Of a stretch of DNA of 64,000 nt, positions 53,831-63,281 are shown one piece after another. Origin of the DNA: an uncultured Maribacter sp. (GTDB lineage: Bacteria > Bacteroidota > Bacteroidia > Flavobacteriales > Flavobacteriaceae). The stretch is taken from the NCBI GenBank assembly GCA_947493885.1, contig CANLTE010000004.1:62001-126000 (forward strand), read 5' to 3'. The position numbers were made by a program, and so were the translations under genes. Numbering within the stretch: position 1 is the stretch's first letter; the number at the start of each line of letters is the position of its first letter. A model generated the notes under the pieces. It worked only from the letters and a program-made list of their open reading frames with translations. It did no database searches and was not told the origin of the DNA.

Positions 53831-56683
53831 CTACTTACTCAAGTACATTTTTCTTCTTGAATAAAGATTATAAAACTCATCATCCTTTAAACTATCTATA
53901 AATAATATACTTTCTCCAGTACTTTTCATTTCTGGTCCCAAGTTTTTATTCACATTTGGAAACTTATTAAAAGAAAATACTGGTTGCTTAATAGCATAGC
54001 CATTCAGCTGAGGGTTAAAAGTAAAGTCTTTTACCTTTTTCTCACCCAACATAACTTTAGTTGCATAATTCACATAAGGCTCTTTATACGCTTTTGCTAT
54101 AAAAGGTACTGTTCTAGATGCTCTAGGGTTAGCTTCAATGATATATACTTTATCATCCTTTATTGCAAACTGAATATTTATTAAACCAACTGTATTTAGT
54201 GCTAAAGCAATTTTTTTGGTGTGATCCTTAATTTGTTGCATTACAAACTCTCCTAAATTAAAAGGAGGTAAAGTCGCATTTGAGTCTCCAGAATGCACTC
54301 CACAAGGTTCAATATGCTCCATTATACCAATTATATAAACATCTTCACCATCACAAATAGCATCTGCTTCAGCTTCAATTGCACCATCTAAATAATGGTC
54401 TAACAAAAGTTTATTATTTGGAATTTTACGAAGTAAATCTACTACATGCTGTTCTAACTCTTCTTTGTTTATTACAATTTTCATTCCCTGCCCTCCTAAA
54501 ACATATGAAGGTCTAACAAGTAAAGGAAAATCTAATTCATCTGCTAAATGTAATGCTTCATCAGCAGTTTCTGCAACACCAAAGCGCGGGAATGGAATGT
54601 CATTTTTCTCTAATAACTCAGAAAAATTACCACGATCTTCCGCTAAATCAAGTGCTTCAAAACTGGTTCCAATAATTTTTATTCCGTATTTGGACAATTT
54701 TTCCGCCAATTTTAAAGCCGTTTGCCCTCCTAGTTGAACAATAACTCCTTCTGGTTTTTCATGACGAATAATATCATAAATATGTTCCCAAAAAACAGGC
54801 TCAAAATATAACTTATCCGCTGTATCAAAGTCCGTAGAAACAGTTTCTGGGTTACAGTTAATCATTACTGTTTCGTAGCCACATTCAGCGGCCGCTAAAA
54901 CCCCATGAACACAACAATAATCAAACTCAATCCCTTGTCCAATACGGTTAGGACCAGATCCTAAAACAACAATTTTTTTCTTGTCAGAAACAATACTGTC
55001 ATTTGCTACATATCGTTCACCTTCCGCTGTTTCAATTTCAGCTTCAAAAGTTGAGTAGTAATACGGTGTCATTGCTTTAAATTCCGCAGCACAAGTATCA
55101 ACAAGTTTATAAACCCTATTAATATTAAGTTCTTCTCGTTTTTTATAAACCTCGCTCTCATAGCAATCTAACATATGAGCTATTTGGCGATCAGCAAAAC
55201 CCTTTTGTTTTGCCTCGAGCAATAAATCTTTACCTAAGCTTGCTATAGTATGTTCTGAAATTTCTTTTTCTAAATAATGAAGTTCTTCATATTGCTTTAA
55301 GAACCACATGTCAATTTTAGTAATCTCATGAATTCTACTTAAAGGAATACCCATTTGAATAGCATCATAAATCACAAAAACTCTATCCCAACTAGGAATG
55401 GTAAGTTTACTAATAATGGTATCATAATCTTTATGTCCCTTACCATCTGCACCTAATCCATTTCTCTTAATTTCTAAGGATTGTGTTGCCTTATGCAATG
55501 CTTCTTGGAAAGAACGTCCTATACCCATTACTTCACCAACAGATTTCATCTGAAGACCTAAAGTACGGTCAGAACCTTCAAATTTATCAAAATTCCAACG
55601 TGGAATTTTAACAATTACATAATCCAAAGTAGGCTCAAATAATGCCGAAGTAGATTTTGTAATTTGGTTATCTAATTCGTCTAAAGAATACCCGATAGCT
55701 AACTTTGTTGCGATTTTAGCAATTGGATAACCGGTTGCTTTTGATGCCAAGGCAGATGATCTAGATACTCTCGGGTTAATTTCAATTGCAATAATATCTT
55801 CTTTTTCATCAGGACTAACTGCAAACTGTACATTACAGCCCCCTTCAAAATCTCCAATGCTGCGCATCATTTTAATTGCCATATCACGCATTTTCTGAAA
55901 AGTTTTATCAGAAAGTGTCATGGCAGGAGCAACTGTTATGGAGTCTCCGGTATGAATTCCCATGGGATCCATATTTTCAATGGTACAAATGATTACAACG
56001 TTATCATTTTTATCACGTAGTAACTCCAACTCATATTCCTTCCAGCCCATTAAGGCTTTATCTATCATCACCTCATGAATTGGCGAAATTTCTAAACCGC
56101 GGCTTAATAATTCATCAAAGTCTTCTTGTCTATATACTATTGAAGCTCCTGCTCCACCTAAAGTATATGATGCCCTTATCACCAAAGGAAAACCAAATTC
56201 TTGAGCTATTTCTTTTCCTTTTAGAAATGATGTTGCTGTTGCTTGAGGAGCCATTCCAACTCCTATTTTTAACATTAATTCTCTAAACTTCTCCCGGTCT
56301 TCGGTAATATTTATCGCATCAATATCTACACCGATAAGTTTTACATTGTAATCTTCCCAAATACCTTTCTCGTCGGCTTCCAAACATAAATTTAAAGCTG
56401 TTTGCCCTCCCATGGTAGGTAATACAGCATCAATATTTGGATGCGCCTCTAATATTTCTACAATGGATTTTGTTGTAAGTGGTTTTAAATAAACATAATC
56501 CGCCATAGAAGGATCTGTCATAATCGTTGCAGGGTTACTATTAATAAGAATAGTTTCTATACCATCTTCCCTTAACGACCGTAATGACTGTGACCCTGCA
56601 TAGTCAAACTCACATGCTTGACCTATAATAATTGGACCTGAACCTACTAATAAAATTGACTTTAAATCTTCTCTTTTGGGCAT
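53831..56683 (-). CDS. carB: Carbamoyl phosphate synthase large subunit
   Basis: Uses ammonia, bicarbonate and two ATP to make carbamoyl phosphate for pyrimidines and arginine. The 950 residues include both ATP-grasp halves (GSGPIIIGQACEFDYAG and GSGPNRIGQGIEFDYC; INPRVSRSSALASKATGYP and ANPRASRTVPFIAKAY). It ends at EMKSTGESILFIDSLKD, without the roughly 130-residue C-terminal MGS-like regulatory domain of the E. coli enzyme (1073 aa). The small subunit carA is not in the window. The start MPKREDLKSILLVGSG is standard. Confidence 0.96.
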   Translation of the reverse strand: MPKREDLKSILLVGSGPIIIGQACEFDYAGSQSLRSLREDGIETILINSNPATIMTDPSMADYVYLKPLTTKSIVEILEAHPNIDAVLPTMGGQTALNLCLEADEKGIWEDYNVKLIGVDIDAINITEDREKFRELMLKIGVGMAPQATATSFLKGKEIAQEFGFPLVIRASYTLGGAGASIVYRQEDFDELLSRGLEISPIHEVMIDKALMGWKEYELELLRDKNDNVVIICTIENMDPMGIHTGDSITVAPAMTLSDKTFQKMRDMAIKMMRSIGDFEGGCNVQFAVSPDEKEDIIAIEINPRVSRSSALASKATGYPIAKIATKLAIGYSLDELDNQITKSTSALFEPTLDYVIVKIPRWNFDKFEGSDRTLGLQMKSVGEVMGIGRSFQEALHKATQSLEIKRNGLGADGKGHKDYDTIISKLTIPSWDRVFVIYDAIQMGIPLSRIHEITKIDMWFLKQYEELHYLEKEISEHTIASLGKDLLLEAKQKGFADRQIAHMLDCYESEVYKKREELNINRVYKLVDTCAAEFKAMTPYYYSTFEAEIETAEGERYVANDSIVSDKKKIVVLGSGPNRIGQGIEFDYCCVHGVLAAAECGYETVMINCNPETVSTDFDTADKLYFEPVFWEHIYDIIRHEKPEGVIVQLGGQTALKLAEKLSKYGIKIIGTSFEALDLAEDRGNFSELLEKNDIPFPRFGVAETADEALHLADELDFPLLVRPSYVLGGQGMKIVINKEELEQHVVDLLRKIPNNKLLLDHYLDGAIEAEADAICDGEDVYIIGIMEHIEPCGVHSGDSNATLPPFNLGEFVMQQIKDHTKKIALALNTVGLINIQFAIKDDKVYIIEANPRASRTVPFIAKAYKEPYVNYATKVMLGEKKVKDFTFNPQLNGYAIKQPVFSFNKFPNVNKNLGPEMKSTGESILFIDSLKDDEFYNLYSRRKMYLSK

Positions 56684-56714
56684 TTTAAAATTGTTTGTAA
56701 TGTAATAATAGTAT

Positions 56715-56750
56715 AAAAAAAAGGTGCTACTTATAAAAAAGTAACACCTT
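56715..56750 (-). terminator. Terminator of rpmH
   Basis: On the minus strand AAGGTG-T-TACTT pairs with AAGTA-G-CACCTT (one mismatch), then a long T run. It lies 24 bp after the rpmH stop. Confidence 0.85.
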
Positions 56751-56774
56751 GATATTTTTTAAATAATGCAATCA

Positions 56775-56936
56775 TTATTTTTTGTGTCTCGGTTCAGATG
56801 ATACACTAAGTTTTTTTCTCCCTTTAGCTCTTCTTCTAGCTAAAACTTTTCTTCCATTAACTGTTGCCATGCGCTCTCTAAAGCCATGTTTGTTTTTCCT
56901 TTTTCTTTTTGATGGTTGAAAAGTTCTCTTGCTCAT
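56775..56936 (-). CDS. rpmH: 50S ribosomal protein L34
   Basis: A 53-residue highly basic protein, [20 protein letters not shown]..., with the conserved [22 protein letters not shown] tail region, clearly L34. It lies in the minus strand between carB and the DUF6263 gene. It has its own perfect promoter and terminator, so it forms a tiny single-gene transcript. Neither rnpA nor dnaA is adjacent, so this is not the usual oriC neighbourhood. Confidence 0.96.
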   Translation of the reverse strand: MSKRTFQPSKRKRKNKHGFRERMATVNGRKVLARRRAKGRKKLSVSSEPRHKK

Positions 56937-57010
56937 CTTAGTATATCTTTATAATCCTTTAATTCTATATCTCTGTTTACACACCAAAATAGGGGTCGTA
57001 AAATCTGGGG

Positions 57011-57042
57011 GCAAATATACAAAGAGTTTTTGCTTTAGCAAA
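57011..57042 (-). promoter_or_regulatory. Promoter of rpmH
   Basis: On the minus strand TTTG (complement of 57039-57042), 19 bp, TATATTTGC (complement of 57011-57019): a perfect -33 / -7 arrangement. The predicted leader is about 65 nt. Confidence 0.7.
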
Positions 57043-57075
57043 TCTAAATAAAAAAATATTTCAGTTAGTTTTTAT

Positions 57076-57084
57076 TACTTTTGC
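57076..57084 (+). promoter_or_regulatory. -7 element of the DUF6263 gene
   Basis: TACTTTTGC matches TAnnTTTGC and lies 31 bp before the ATG. The -33 element is not evident. Confidence 0.45.
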
Positions 57085-57114
57085 TGCTATTTATAATAGG
57101 TCTCAAATTACAAA

Positions 57115-57999
57115 ATGAAATACATAGCATCTCTATTTCTAGTAACCCTTATATCCTTTAGTGTTTATGGTCAAACTAACCTTCAGTATAATTTAAAAAA
57201 GGGTGATGTTTTTTTAGTAAAACAAACTGCAAAACAAACTATAACACAAAGCTTAGAAGGTGCTGAACATGTATTGAATAATAGTATTGAGGGGCTTTTA
57301 GAATTTACAGTACTAGAACAAATAGAAGAAAATTACAATGTACAACTAGTTTTTAAGGATCTAAATCTAAACATAACTTCAAGCATTCAGGGAACTGTTA
57401 TGGATGTTAAGGCCAAGGAAGTAAATGAAAGCGACATGCAGTCAAAAATTTTCAACAGCCTTTTAGATAGTCCCGTTCAAATGGTATTGGCTAAAAACGG
57501 AGATATTTTAGAAGTTCAAGGAGGAGATAGTTTAGTTACGAAAATGTCAAATGCTTCTGGAATTGATGACGAATTTTCAAAAAACATGATGAAAAAAGGT
57601 TTGGAAAAAGAGTTTGGCTCTGAAGCGCTTTCCAATAGTTACAAACAAATGACTTTTATATATCCTAATAAAAAAGTGAAGATTGAGGATACTTGGACAA
57701 ATGAATATACAGGAAAATTACAGGCTAACAACACTTGGACTTTTTTAGGGCAAGATGATACTAAAACTGAGCTAAGTGGAACCGCTGATGTGATTATGGA
57801 TGTAACGGATCCAAATACAATCATGAAATTGCTTGGTAAACAAGAAACTATGGTAAAAGCCGATGCCACTTCAGGTTTTATTTTAAACATGGAAGTAGAA
57901 AGCTCATTGGCAGGAACATCTGTTATTACAATGATGGGGGATCAAGAAATACCTACTACAATACTATCAACAACTACATACGAATTAATCAAAGAGTAA
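57115..57999 (+). CDS. DUF6263 family exported protein
   Basis: A 294-residue protein with a signal peptide (residues 1-19, ending VYGQ), then a beta-rich body: YNLKKGDVFLVKQTAKQTITQSLEGAEHVLNNS, and TFIYPNKKVKIEDTWTNEYTG. It resembles DUF6263, a Bacteroidota family of unknown function (from memory). A 171-residue membrane gene follows after 2 bp. The role is unknown. Confidence 0.7.
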   Translation: MKYIASLFLVTLISFSVYGQTNLQYNLKKGDVFLVKQTAKQTITQSLEGAEHVLNNSIEGLLEFTVLEQIEENYNVQLVFKDLNLNITSSIQGTVMDVKAKEVNESDMQSKIFNSLLDSPVQMVLAKNGDILEVQGGDSLVTKMSNASGIDDEFSKNMMKKGLEKEFGSEALSNSYKQMTFIYPNKKVKIEDTWTNEYTGKLQANNTWTFLGQDDTKTELSGTADVIMDVTDPNTIMKLLGKQETMVKADATSGFILNMEVESSLAGTSVITMMGDQEIPTTILSTTTYELIKE

Positions 58000-58001
58000 C
58001 C

Positions 58002-58517
58002 ATGTTTAATAAAAACCTCAAGCTAGTTATAGCTGGTCTTATTATCGCTTATGCGGTTTATCAATTTATAGAAGGAAATATCGGAAACGGAATATCTTTA
58101 CTATTACTTTCCGGAATATTTATTTTTTTATACTTCAGAAACGAAATCATATTACTTTCTTTTCTAAGAATGCGAAAACAAGATTTGGAAGGCACTCAAA
58201 AATGGCTTTCTAAAATTAAAAACCCAGAAAGTGCTTTAATCACAAAACAACAAGGGTACTACAACTACCTACATGGTATTATTTATTCGCAAACGAATTT
58301 AACGCAAGCTGAAAAATACTTTAAAAAGGCTTTAAAACTAGGTTTAACTATGGATTATGATGTTGCTATGGCCAAACTTAGTCTTGCTGGTATAGCTATG
58401 CAAAAACGGAGAAAAAGAGAAGCAACAACCCTTTTAGCTGAGGCAAAAAAATTGGACAAAAACAATATGCTAACAGATCAAATAAAAATGATGCAGCAAC
58501 AAATGAAGAAAATATAA
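58002..58517 (+). CDS. Membrane protein with DUF2892-like anchor and TPR-like tail
   Basis: A 171-residue protein: two hydrophobic helices near 8-28 and 30-50, then a helical repeat segment (LTQAEKYFKKALKLGLTMDYDVAMAKLSLAGIAMQKRRKREATTLLAEAKKLDKNN) with TPR-like character. It follows the DUF6263 gene by 2 bp and may act as a scaffold. Function unknown. Confidence 0.65.
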   Translation: MFNKNLKLVIAGLIIAYAVYQFIEGNIGNGISLLLLSGIFIFLYFRNEIILLSFLRMRKQDLEGTQKWLSKIKNPESALITKQQGYYNYLHGIIYSQTNLTQAEKYFKKALKLGLTMDYDVAMAKLSLAGIAMQKRRKREATTLLAEAKKLDKNNMLTDQIKMMQQQMKKI

Positions 58518-58533
58518 ATTTTCTTTATTCCTA

Positions 58534-58577
58534 AACACAAAAAAAGCCCTCTTGTACCAGAGGGCTTTTTTTGTGTT
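58534..58577. terminator. Bidirectional terminator between the TPR gene and the transglycosylase
   Basis: A stem of up to 19 bp centred on GCCCTCT / AGAGGGC with A and T flanks separates the two convergent genes. Confidence 0.92.
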
Positions 58578-58584
58578 TTCTCTA

Positions 58585-59529
58585 TTATTTCACTTTATAA
58601 TACCCTTTATTTGGTATTTCTATTACATACTTTTTACCACTTTTATTGTTCAAATGCGGTTCTCTCAACCAAGGATTATGTCGCTTTAATATTTTATAGT
58701 TAATCTCATACTTTTGAGCAAAATCCGCAAAGCTGGATATGGGCTCCTGTATTTCAACCTTAAATGTTGGCACAGCATTATACAAATCATCTTTGGTAAT
58801 ATCAAAACCATATTTTTCTGGGTTAGAAAGAATTTCTTTAATCGCCATTATCCTAAACACATATCGTCCAGTTTCTTGCCCCAAAAGCAAATCATAATAA
58901 TTATCTACCTTTTGAATGTTTAAATACTTATTAATTGCACCTGGACCTGCATTATACGCAGCAGCAGTAAGTGTCCAACTACCATATTTTTTATGCCATT
59001 TATTTAAATAGTCACAAGCCACTTGAGTAGATTTTTCTAAATGATAACGCTCGTCAACATTAGTATTTACCTCCAAGCCATATTCCTTACCTGTACCTTT
59101 CATAATTTGCCAAAAACCAGTAGCCCCCGCATGAGACACCACATTGGTTAAGGCGCTTTCTGCTACAGCCAAATACTTAAAATCATCTGGAATACCATTT
59201 TTAGCCAAAATAGGTTCTATAATAGGAAAATACTTATGAGCTCGTTTCATTAACAACAATGCATTAGATTGCCAATAAGTGTTTACCAGAAATTCACGAT
59301 CCACTCGCTCCATAATCTCAGGGTCTTCAAATGGCACTGGTTCGTCCGCAAAATTTAAATTAGCAGGAATATCTATAGCAGAAATTTTATAACCTGAAGA
59401 AGTATCTAATACAACAGTTTCTAAAATTTCTTTTTGCGTAACACCATCCTTATTTTGAACAGCAAAAATTAAAGTGCTAATCACAAAAAACACGCCCAAA
59501 ATCATTAAAACACTTTTCAATAGCTTCAT
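58585..59529 (-). CDS. Lytic transglycosylase (SLT domain)
   Basis: A 314-residue peptidoglycan-cleaving enzyme with an N-terminal membrane anchor (about 8-25). The SLT domain (about 105-230) shows YLAVAESALTNVVSHAGATGFWQIM, with catalytic Glu in AVAES, and LTAAAYNAGPGAINKYL. A LysM-like tail at 265-310 (FADFAQKYEINYKILKRHNPWL) probably binds the wall. Similar to MltD. It is monocistronic. Confidence 0.92.
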   Translation of the reverse strand: MKLLKSVLMILGVFFVISTLIFAVQNKDGVTQKEILETVVLDTSSGYKISAIDIPANLNFADEPVPFEDPEIMERVDREFLVNTYWQSNALLLMKRAHKYFPIIEPILAKNGIPDDFKYLAVAESALTNVVSHAGATGFWQIMKGTGKEYGLEVNTNVDERYHLEKSTQVACDYLNKWHKKYGSWTLTAAAYNAGPGAINKYLNIQKVDNYYDLLLGQETGRYVFRIMAIKEILSNPEKYGFDITKDDLYNAVPTFKVEIQEPISSFADFAQKYEINYKILKRHNPWLREPHLNNKSGKKYVIEIPNKGYYKVK

Positions 59530-59569
59530 AAAATTTCTTTTAAACTTAAATATATTAATAAGAACTAAG

Positions 59570-60232
59570 TTATTCTAAAATAATTGCCGGAAGACGCTCA
59601 TTAAACCATTTTGCTCGATGTATTATCATGGTATGCGTACCGTTAGACACCTTAATGCAGTCTTTAATATTTTTAATTGGAAAAACTGGGTCTTTATCCC
59701 CATGTATATGTACTACGTCTTCCAACGCCCTAGATTGCTTCCAGTTAACCATATTATCCAGAGCCCAATCCATATAACGTTTATCCCTTATTGACAAATA
59801 TTCTTCATACAGTTTCAGGCGCTTATTAACCTTTTCACCGAATGCATATTTTGCCACAAATTCTACATTATTTACTAAACCTGTTGGTAATAATTTATAA
59901 ACTTTTGTAAGTCTGGCCAACTTCATTTTTTTTGGGAGTTCCTTCTCTGATTTTACGCTAGAAACAATAATCAATTTTCTAGTATTTATAAATCTATCCA
60001 TTTCTTGCACCAGAATACCCCCAAACGAAACCCCAATTAAAACGGGATTATCATGCATGATTTTCTTACTCATTTCTTTAGCATATTCCTGCAAGCTCAT
60101 TCCCTTATCAGGAACAAACCACTCTAATAAATGACAATGAAATTTTTCTTTAGACAAAAGAATGTTTTTAAAAATAGAAGGGTTAGCAGCCATGCCTGGC
60201 ATAAAATAAACATGTGTTTTTTCTCCTTTCAT
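59570..60232 (-). CDS. Alpha/beta hydrolase
   Basis: A 220-residue hydrolase. The nucleophile elbow is GVSFGG (Ser near residue 70), the acid is in HGDKDPVFP, and the histidine is in GTHTMIIH, so the triad is complete. The N-terminal VYFMPGMAANPSIF gives the oxyanion hole. Substrate unknown. It is separate from neighbours. Confidence 0.85.
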   Translation of the reverse strand: MKGEKTHVYFMPGMAANPSIFKNILLSKEKFHCHLLEWFVPDKGMSLQEYAKEMSKKIMHDNPVLIGVSFGGILVQEMDRFINTRKLIIVSSVKSEKELPKKMKLARLTKVYKLLPTGLVNNVEFVAKYAFGEKVNKRLKLYEEYLSIRDKRYMDWALDNMVNWKQSRALEDVVHIHGDKDPVFPIKNIKDCIKVSNGTHTMIIHRAKWFNERLPAIILE

Positions 60233-60398
60233 ATTTGTAACTACCTAGTTTTCTAGGTTTTTTGCTTTTTTCTTTTTACCTTTGCCTTCTGTTTTGCATA
60301 ATTCAAAACAAACTTGCCCCTATAGCAAGTGTCTAAAAATACGAATTTAGAACATCGTATTTTCTTACTTAAGAATCAATTTTTAAAACTGCACTATA
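60233..60398. other. Intergenic region with unexplained hairpins
   Basis: Seen: ACCTAGttttCTAGGT followed by T runs at 60243-60265 on the plus strand (no plus-strand gene upstream); ACTTGC/GCAAGT at about 60312-60330; and AAAATACGA / TCGTATTTT at about 60335-60363. No ORF. Could hold a small RNA or only divergent promoters. Confidence 0.35.
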
Positions 60399-60692
60399 AT
60401 GAATGAAGTATTAATTAATGACAATAGCTTTCTGCGTCAATTTGAAGCTAATGTTAATGGACATTTAGCAAAAATTGAATATTCTTCGCAAGAAAGAAAA
60501 GTTTTTTTAACTAAACTTGTTGTTCCAGAGGAAATTACACAGGAAGATTTTAAAGAAGATTTTATAAAATCTGTACTTCACCACATTCAAGACCAAAACT
60601 TAAGAGTTGTTCCAACAAGTCCTCAAATTGCAGGATTTTTAAGAAAAAATAGACAGTACAAGGAAATGCTACCTGTAGGTATTAGAATCTAA
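60399..60692 (+). CDS. Small GNAT-related N-acetyltransferase (YidJ-like)
   Basis: A 97-residue protein of the compact GNAT group: FEANVNGHLAKIEYSSQERKVFLTKLVVPEEI and LRVVPTSPQIAGFLRKNRQY match the small YidJ-type acetyltransferases. Complete CoA-binding loop is short in this group. It is a single gene with a terminator after it. Confidence 0.8.
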   Translation: MNEVLINDNSFLRQFEANVNGHLAKIEYSSQERKVFLTKLVVPEEITQEDFKEDFIKSVLHHIQDQNLRVVPTSPQIAGFLRKNRQYKEMLPVGIRI

Positions 60693-60708
60693 GTACTAAA
60701 CAACATAT

Positions 60709-60746
60709 AAAAAGCCTTCCATTGATGTCAATGGAAGGCTTTTTTA
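60709..60746. terminator. Bidirectional terminator between the GNAT gene and mtaB
   Basis: AAAAAGCCTTCCATTGA / TCAATGGAAGGCTTTTT, a 17-bp stem with A and T flanks. Confidence 0.92.
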
Positions 60747-60771
60747 TTTCTTCTTTTATTAAAAGTAATTT

Positions 60772-62082
60772 TTATTTAAACTCAAACCTTACTAAACCAT
60801 CTTCATCAATTTCCGTTAACACAACTTCATGAAGTGTGTTTATTAACTCTGGGTTCCAAGGAGATTTTACTTTTACATAGTTTTCTGTAAATCCATGAAT
60901 ATAACCTTCTTTATTTTCTCCTTCAAAAAGAACCGTTCTGTTTGTATTTAATTGACTTTCATAAAAAGCTCTTCTTTTTTTAACGGATAAACCTCGAAGC
61001 ATTTTACTGCGTTTGTTGCGTACATTTTTAGGCACAACACCTTCCATTGCCGCTGCTGGTGTATTATCTCGCTCCGAATACGTAAATACATGTAAATACG
61101 AAATATCTAATTCACTTAAAAAGTGATATGTCTCCAAAAAGCGTTCCTCAGTCTCCCCAGGAAAACCAACAATAACATCAACACCAATACATGCATTAGG
61201 CATTACCGTCTTAATTTTGGATACCCTATCTATATACAAATCGGTTAGATATCTCCGCTTCATTAATTTTAACAAATCGTCGCTCCCACTCTGTAAGGGA
61301 ATATGAAAATGCGGAACAAATGAATTGCTTTGAGCTACAAAATCTATGGTCTCATTTTTCAGCAAATTAGGTTCAATGGATGAAATCCGAAGTCTATGAA
61401 TACCTTCTACCTCATCCAATGCTTTTACCAAATCTAAAAAAGTATGTTCATGACGTTTATTTCCAAATTCACCCTTACCATAGTCGCCAATATTAACTCC
61501 AGTAAGCACAATTTCTTTAATTCCTTTAGATGAAATTTCTGCTGCGTTTTTTAAAACATTGGATAGTGTATCACTTCGAGATATCCCTCTAGCCAAAGGA
61601 ATGGTACAATAGGTACACTTATAATCACAACCATCCTGAACCTTTAAAAAAGCTCTTGTTCTGTCTCCTATAGCATAACTTCCAACGTAAAAATCTGCTT
61701 CCTCTATTTCACATGAATGCACCTGTCCAAAATCATTTTTAGAAAGATCATTCACATAATCCGTAATTTTAAACTTCTCCGTTGCTCCTAAAACCAAGTC
61801 TACCCCATCAACAGCAGCAAGATCTTTTGGTTTTAGCTGCGCATAACAACCAATTGCAGCAACAAAAGCATTAGGATTAACACCTTGCGCTTGTTTCACA
61901 ATGGTTTTGAATTTTTTATCCGCATTCTCTGTTACCGAACATGTATTTATAACATACATATCAGCATTTTCAGAAAAATCCACTCGCTCAAAACCTTCTT
62001 CAGAAAAGCTCCTTGCAATTGTAGAGGTTTCCGAAAAGTTAAGTTTACATCCTAGAGTATAAAAAGCAACTTTCTTTTTCAT
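60772..62082 (-). CDS. mtaB: tRNA t6A37 methylthiotransferase MtaB
   Basis: A 436-residue radical SAM enzyme converting t6A37 to ms2t6A37 in ANN-decoding tRNAs. The N-terminal MTTase domain has the first cluster cysteines in YTLGCKLN, INTCSV and AIGCYAQ; radical SAM CDYKCTYCTIPLARG is intact; the C-terminal TRAM domain begins near 375. This is the MtaB-type rather than MiaB. It follows the GlmU-like gene by 6 bp. Confidence 0.93.
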   Translation of the reverse strand: MKKKVAFYTLGCKLNFSETSTIARSFSEEGFERVDFSENADMYVINTCSVTENADKKFKTIVKQAQGVNPNAFVAAIGCYAQLKPKDLAAVDGVDLVLGATEKFKITDYVNDLSKNDFGQVHSCEIEEADFYVGSYAIGDRTRAFLKVQDGCDYKCTYCTIPLARGISRSDTLSNVLKNAAEISSKGIKEIVLTGVNIGDYGKGEFGNKRHEHTFLDLVKALDEVEGIHRLRISSIEPNLLKNETIDFVAQSNSFVPHFHIPLQSGSDDLLKLMKRRYLTDLYIDRVSKIKTVMPNACIGVDVIVGFPGETEERFLETYHFLSELDISYLHVFTYSERDNTPAAAMEGVVPKNVRNKRSKMLRGLSVKKRRAFYESQLNTNRTVLFEGENKEGYIHGFTENYVKVKSPWNPELINTLHEVVLTEIDEDGLVRFEFK

Positions 62083-62088
62083 GCGGTA

Positions 62089-63264
62089 TTAGTATTTGCG
62101 CCACTTCTTTGTCAATTCAAAAACATGACTTAGAATTTTAGCTTCCTCTTCTCCAAATTCAATTCCTCTACGTGCCATGACAACTTTAGCCACTTCAAAA
62201 GCTTTTTTAGTTGTATACGATGAAAAACCGTTGGCACCACCCCAACTAAAGCTAGGTACAAAATTGCGTGGAAAACCAGGAACGTACACATTTGAATTTA
62301 CTCCCACTACAGTACCAGTATTAAACATTGTGTTTATTGCTGTCTTACTGTGGTCGCCCATTATTAAACCACAAAACTGTAATCCAGTTTGTTCAAAACC
62401 TTCAGCTTCGTAATTCCAAAGTTTTACTTTAGCATAGTTATTTTTAAGATTAGAGTTATTAGTATCTGCTCCTAAATTACACCATTCCCCTAATACCGAA
62501 TTTCCCAAAAAACCGTCATGACCTTTACTTGAGTAACCAAATAGTACAGAATTACTTATTTCTCCTCCGATTTTACAAAAAGGACCTGCCGTGGTACCTC
62601 CATATATTTTAGCACCTAATTTTACTGTAGCATGTTCGCATAATGCCAAACTCCCACGTATAATACTTCCCTCCCATATTTCTGCATTTTTCCCTACATA
62701 AATTGGGCCATCAGCAGCATTTAGAATAGCATGTTCAACCTTTGCTCCTTCTTCTATAAAAATATTATCAGGATTAATTACTTTGTTTGTTGAAGAAATT
62801 GGTTGGCTTTTTCTTCCTTCAGTAATAAAATCAAAATCCGCCTTAATTGCGGCATCATTATAAGAAAAAATATCCCACGTTTTTTCAATTCTAATAACAT
62901 CACCATCAAAATGAATATGTTTATAGGTTGAAAAATCTACTTCTTCCTGCGTCTCTTTCGCAAAAAAAGCTATTACCTCATCATCATAAAAAACAGCTTC
63001 ATTTTCTTTTAAACTTTCAACAATCGCAACTAATTTTTTATTTGGTAAAAAAGAGGCGTTTATGAGCACATTCTCTTGCATTTCTACCATTGGATACTTT
63101 TCTCCAAGGTAATCCTCAGTAATCGTTGTAGTAGCATACCCTAAGTACTTTTCCCATTTTTCTCTAATGGTTAAGATACCAACACGTATATCAGCCACAG
63201 GCCTTGTATATGTAAATGGTAGCAATGCTTCTCTTACATTACCGTCAAAAAGAATATAATTCAT
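62089..63264 (-). CDS. GlmU-like putative sugar-nucleotidyltransferase/acyltransferase
   Basis: A 391-residue protein with an N-terminal nucleotidyltransferase-like region (YILFDGNVREALLPFTYTRPVADIRVGIL) and a C-terminal left-handed beta helix of hexapeptide repeats (DGPIYVGKNAEIWEGSIIRGSLALCEHATVKLGAKI). The usual GxGTRM glycine-rich motif of pyrophosphorylases is missing. Family members are annotated GlmU-like; the activity is unproven. It is the first gene of an operon with mtaB. Confidence 0.85.
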   Translation of the reverse strand: MNYILFDGNVREALLPFTYTRPVADIRVGILTIREKWEKYLGYATTTITEDYLGEKYPMVEMQENVLINASFLPNKKLVAIVESLKENEAVFYDDEVIAFFAKETQEEVDFSTYKHIHFDGDVIRIEKTWDIFSYNDAAIKADFDFITEGRKSQPISSTNKVINPDNIFIEEGAKVEHAILNAADGPIYVGKNAEIWEGSIIRGSLALCEHATVKLGAKIYGGTTAGPFCKIGGEISNSVLFGYSSKGHDGFLGNSVLGEWCNLGADTNNSNLKNNYAKVKLWNYEAEGFEQTGLQFCGLIMGDHSKTAINTMFNTGTVVGVNSNVYVPGFPRNFVPSFSWGGANGFSSYTTKKAFEVAKVVMARRGIEFGEEEAKILSHVFELTKKWRKY

Positions 63265-63281
63265 AAGCTATTTGGTTTCTG

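Noticed and set aside
54465..54737. 90-residue ORF antisense to carB
   Set aside because: Antisense shadow of a strongly conserved ATP-grasp segment; no independent domain or promoter is visible.
56775..57042. Replication origin near rpmH
   Set aside because: dnaA, rnpA and clustered DnaA boxes (TTATCCACA) are absent; L34 alone is not evidence of oriC.
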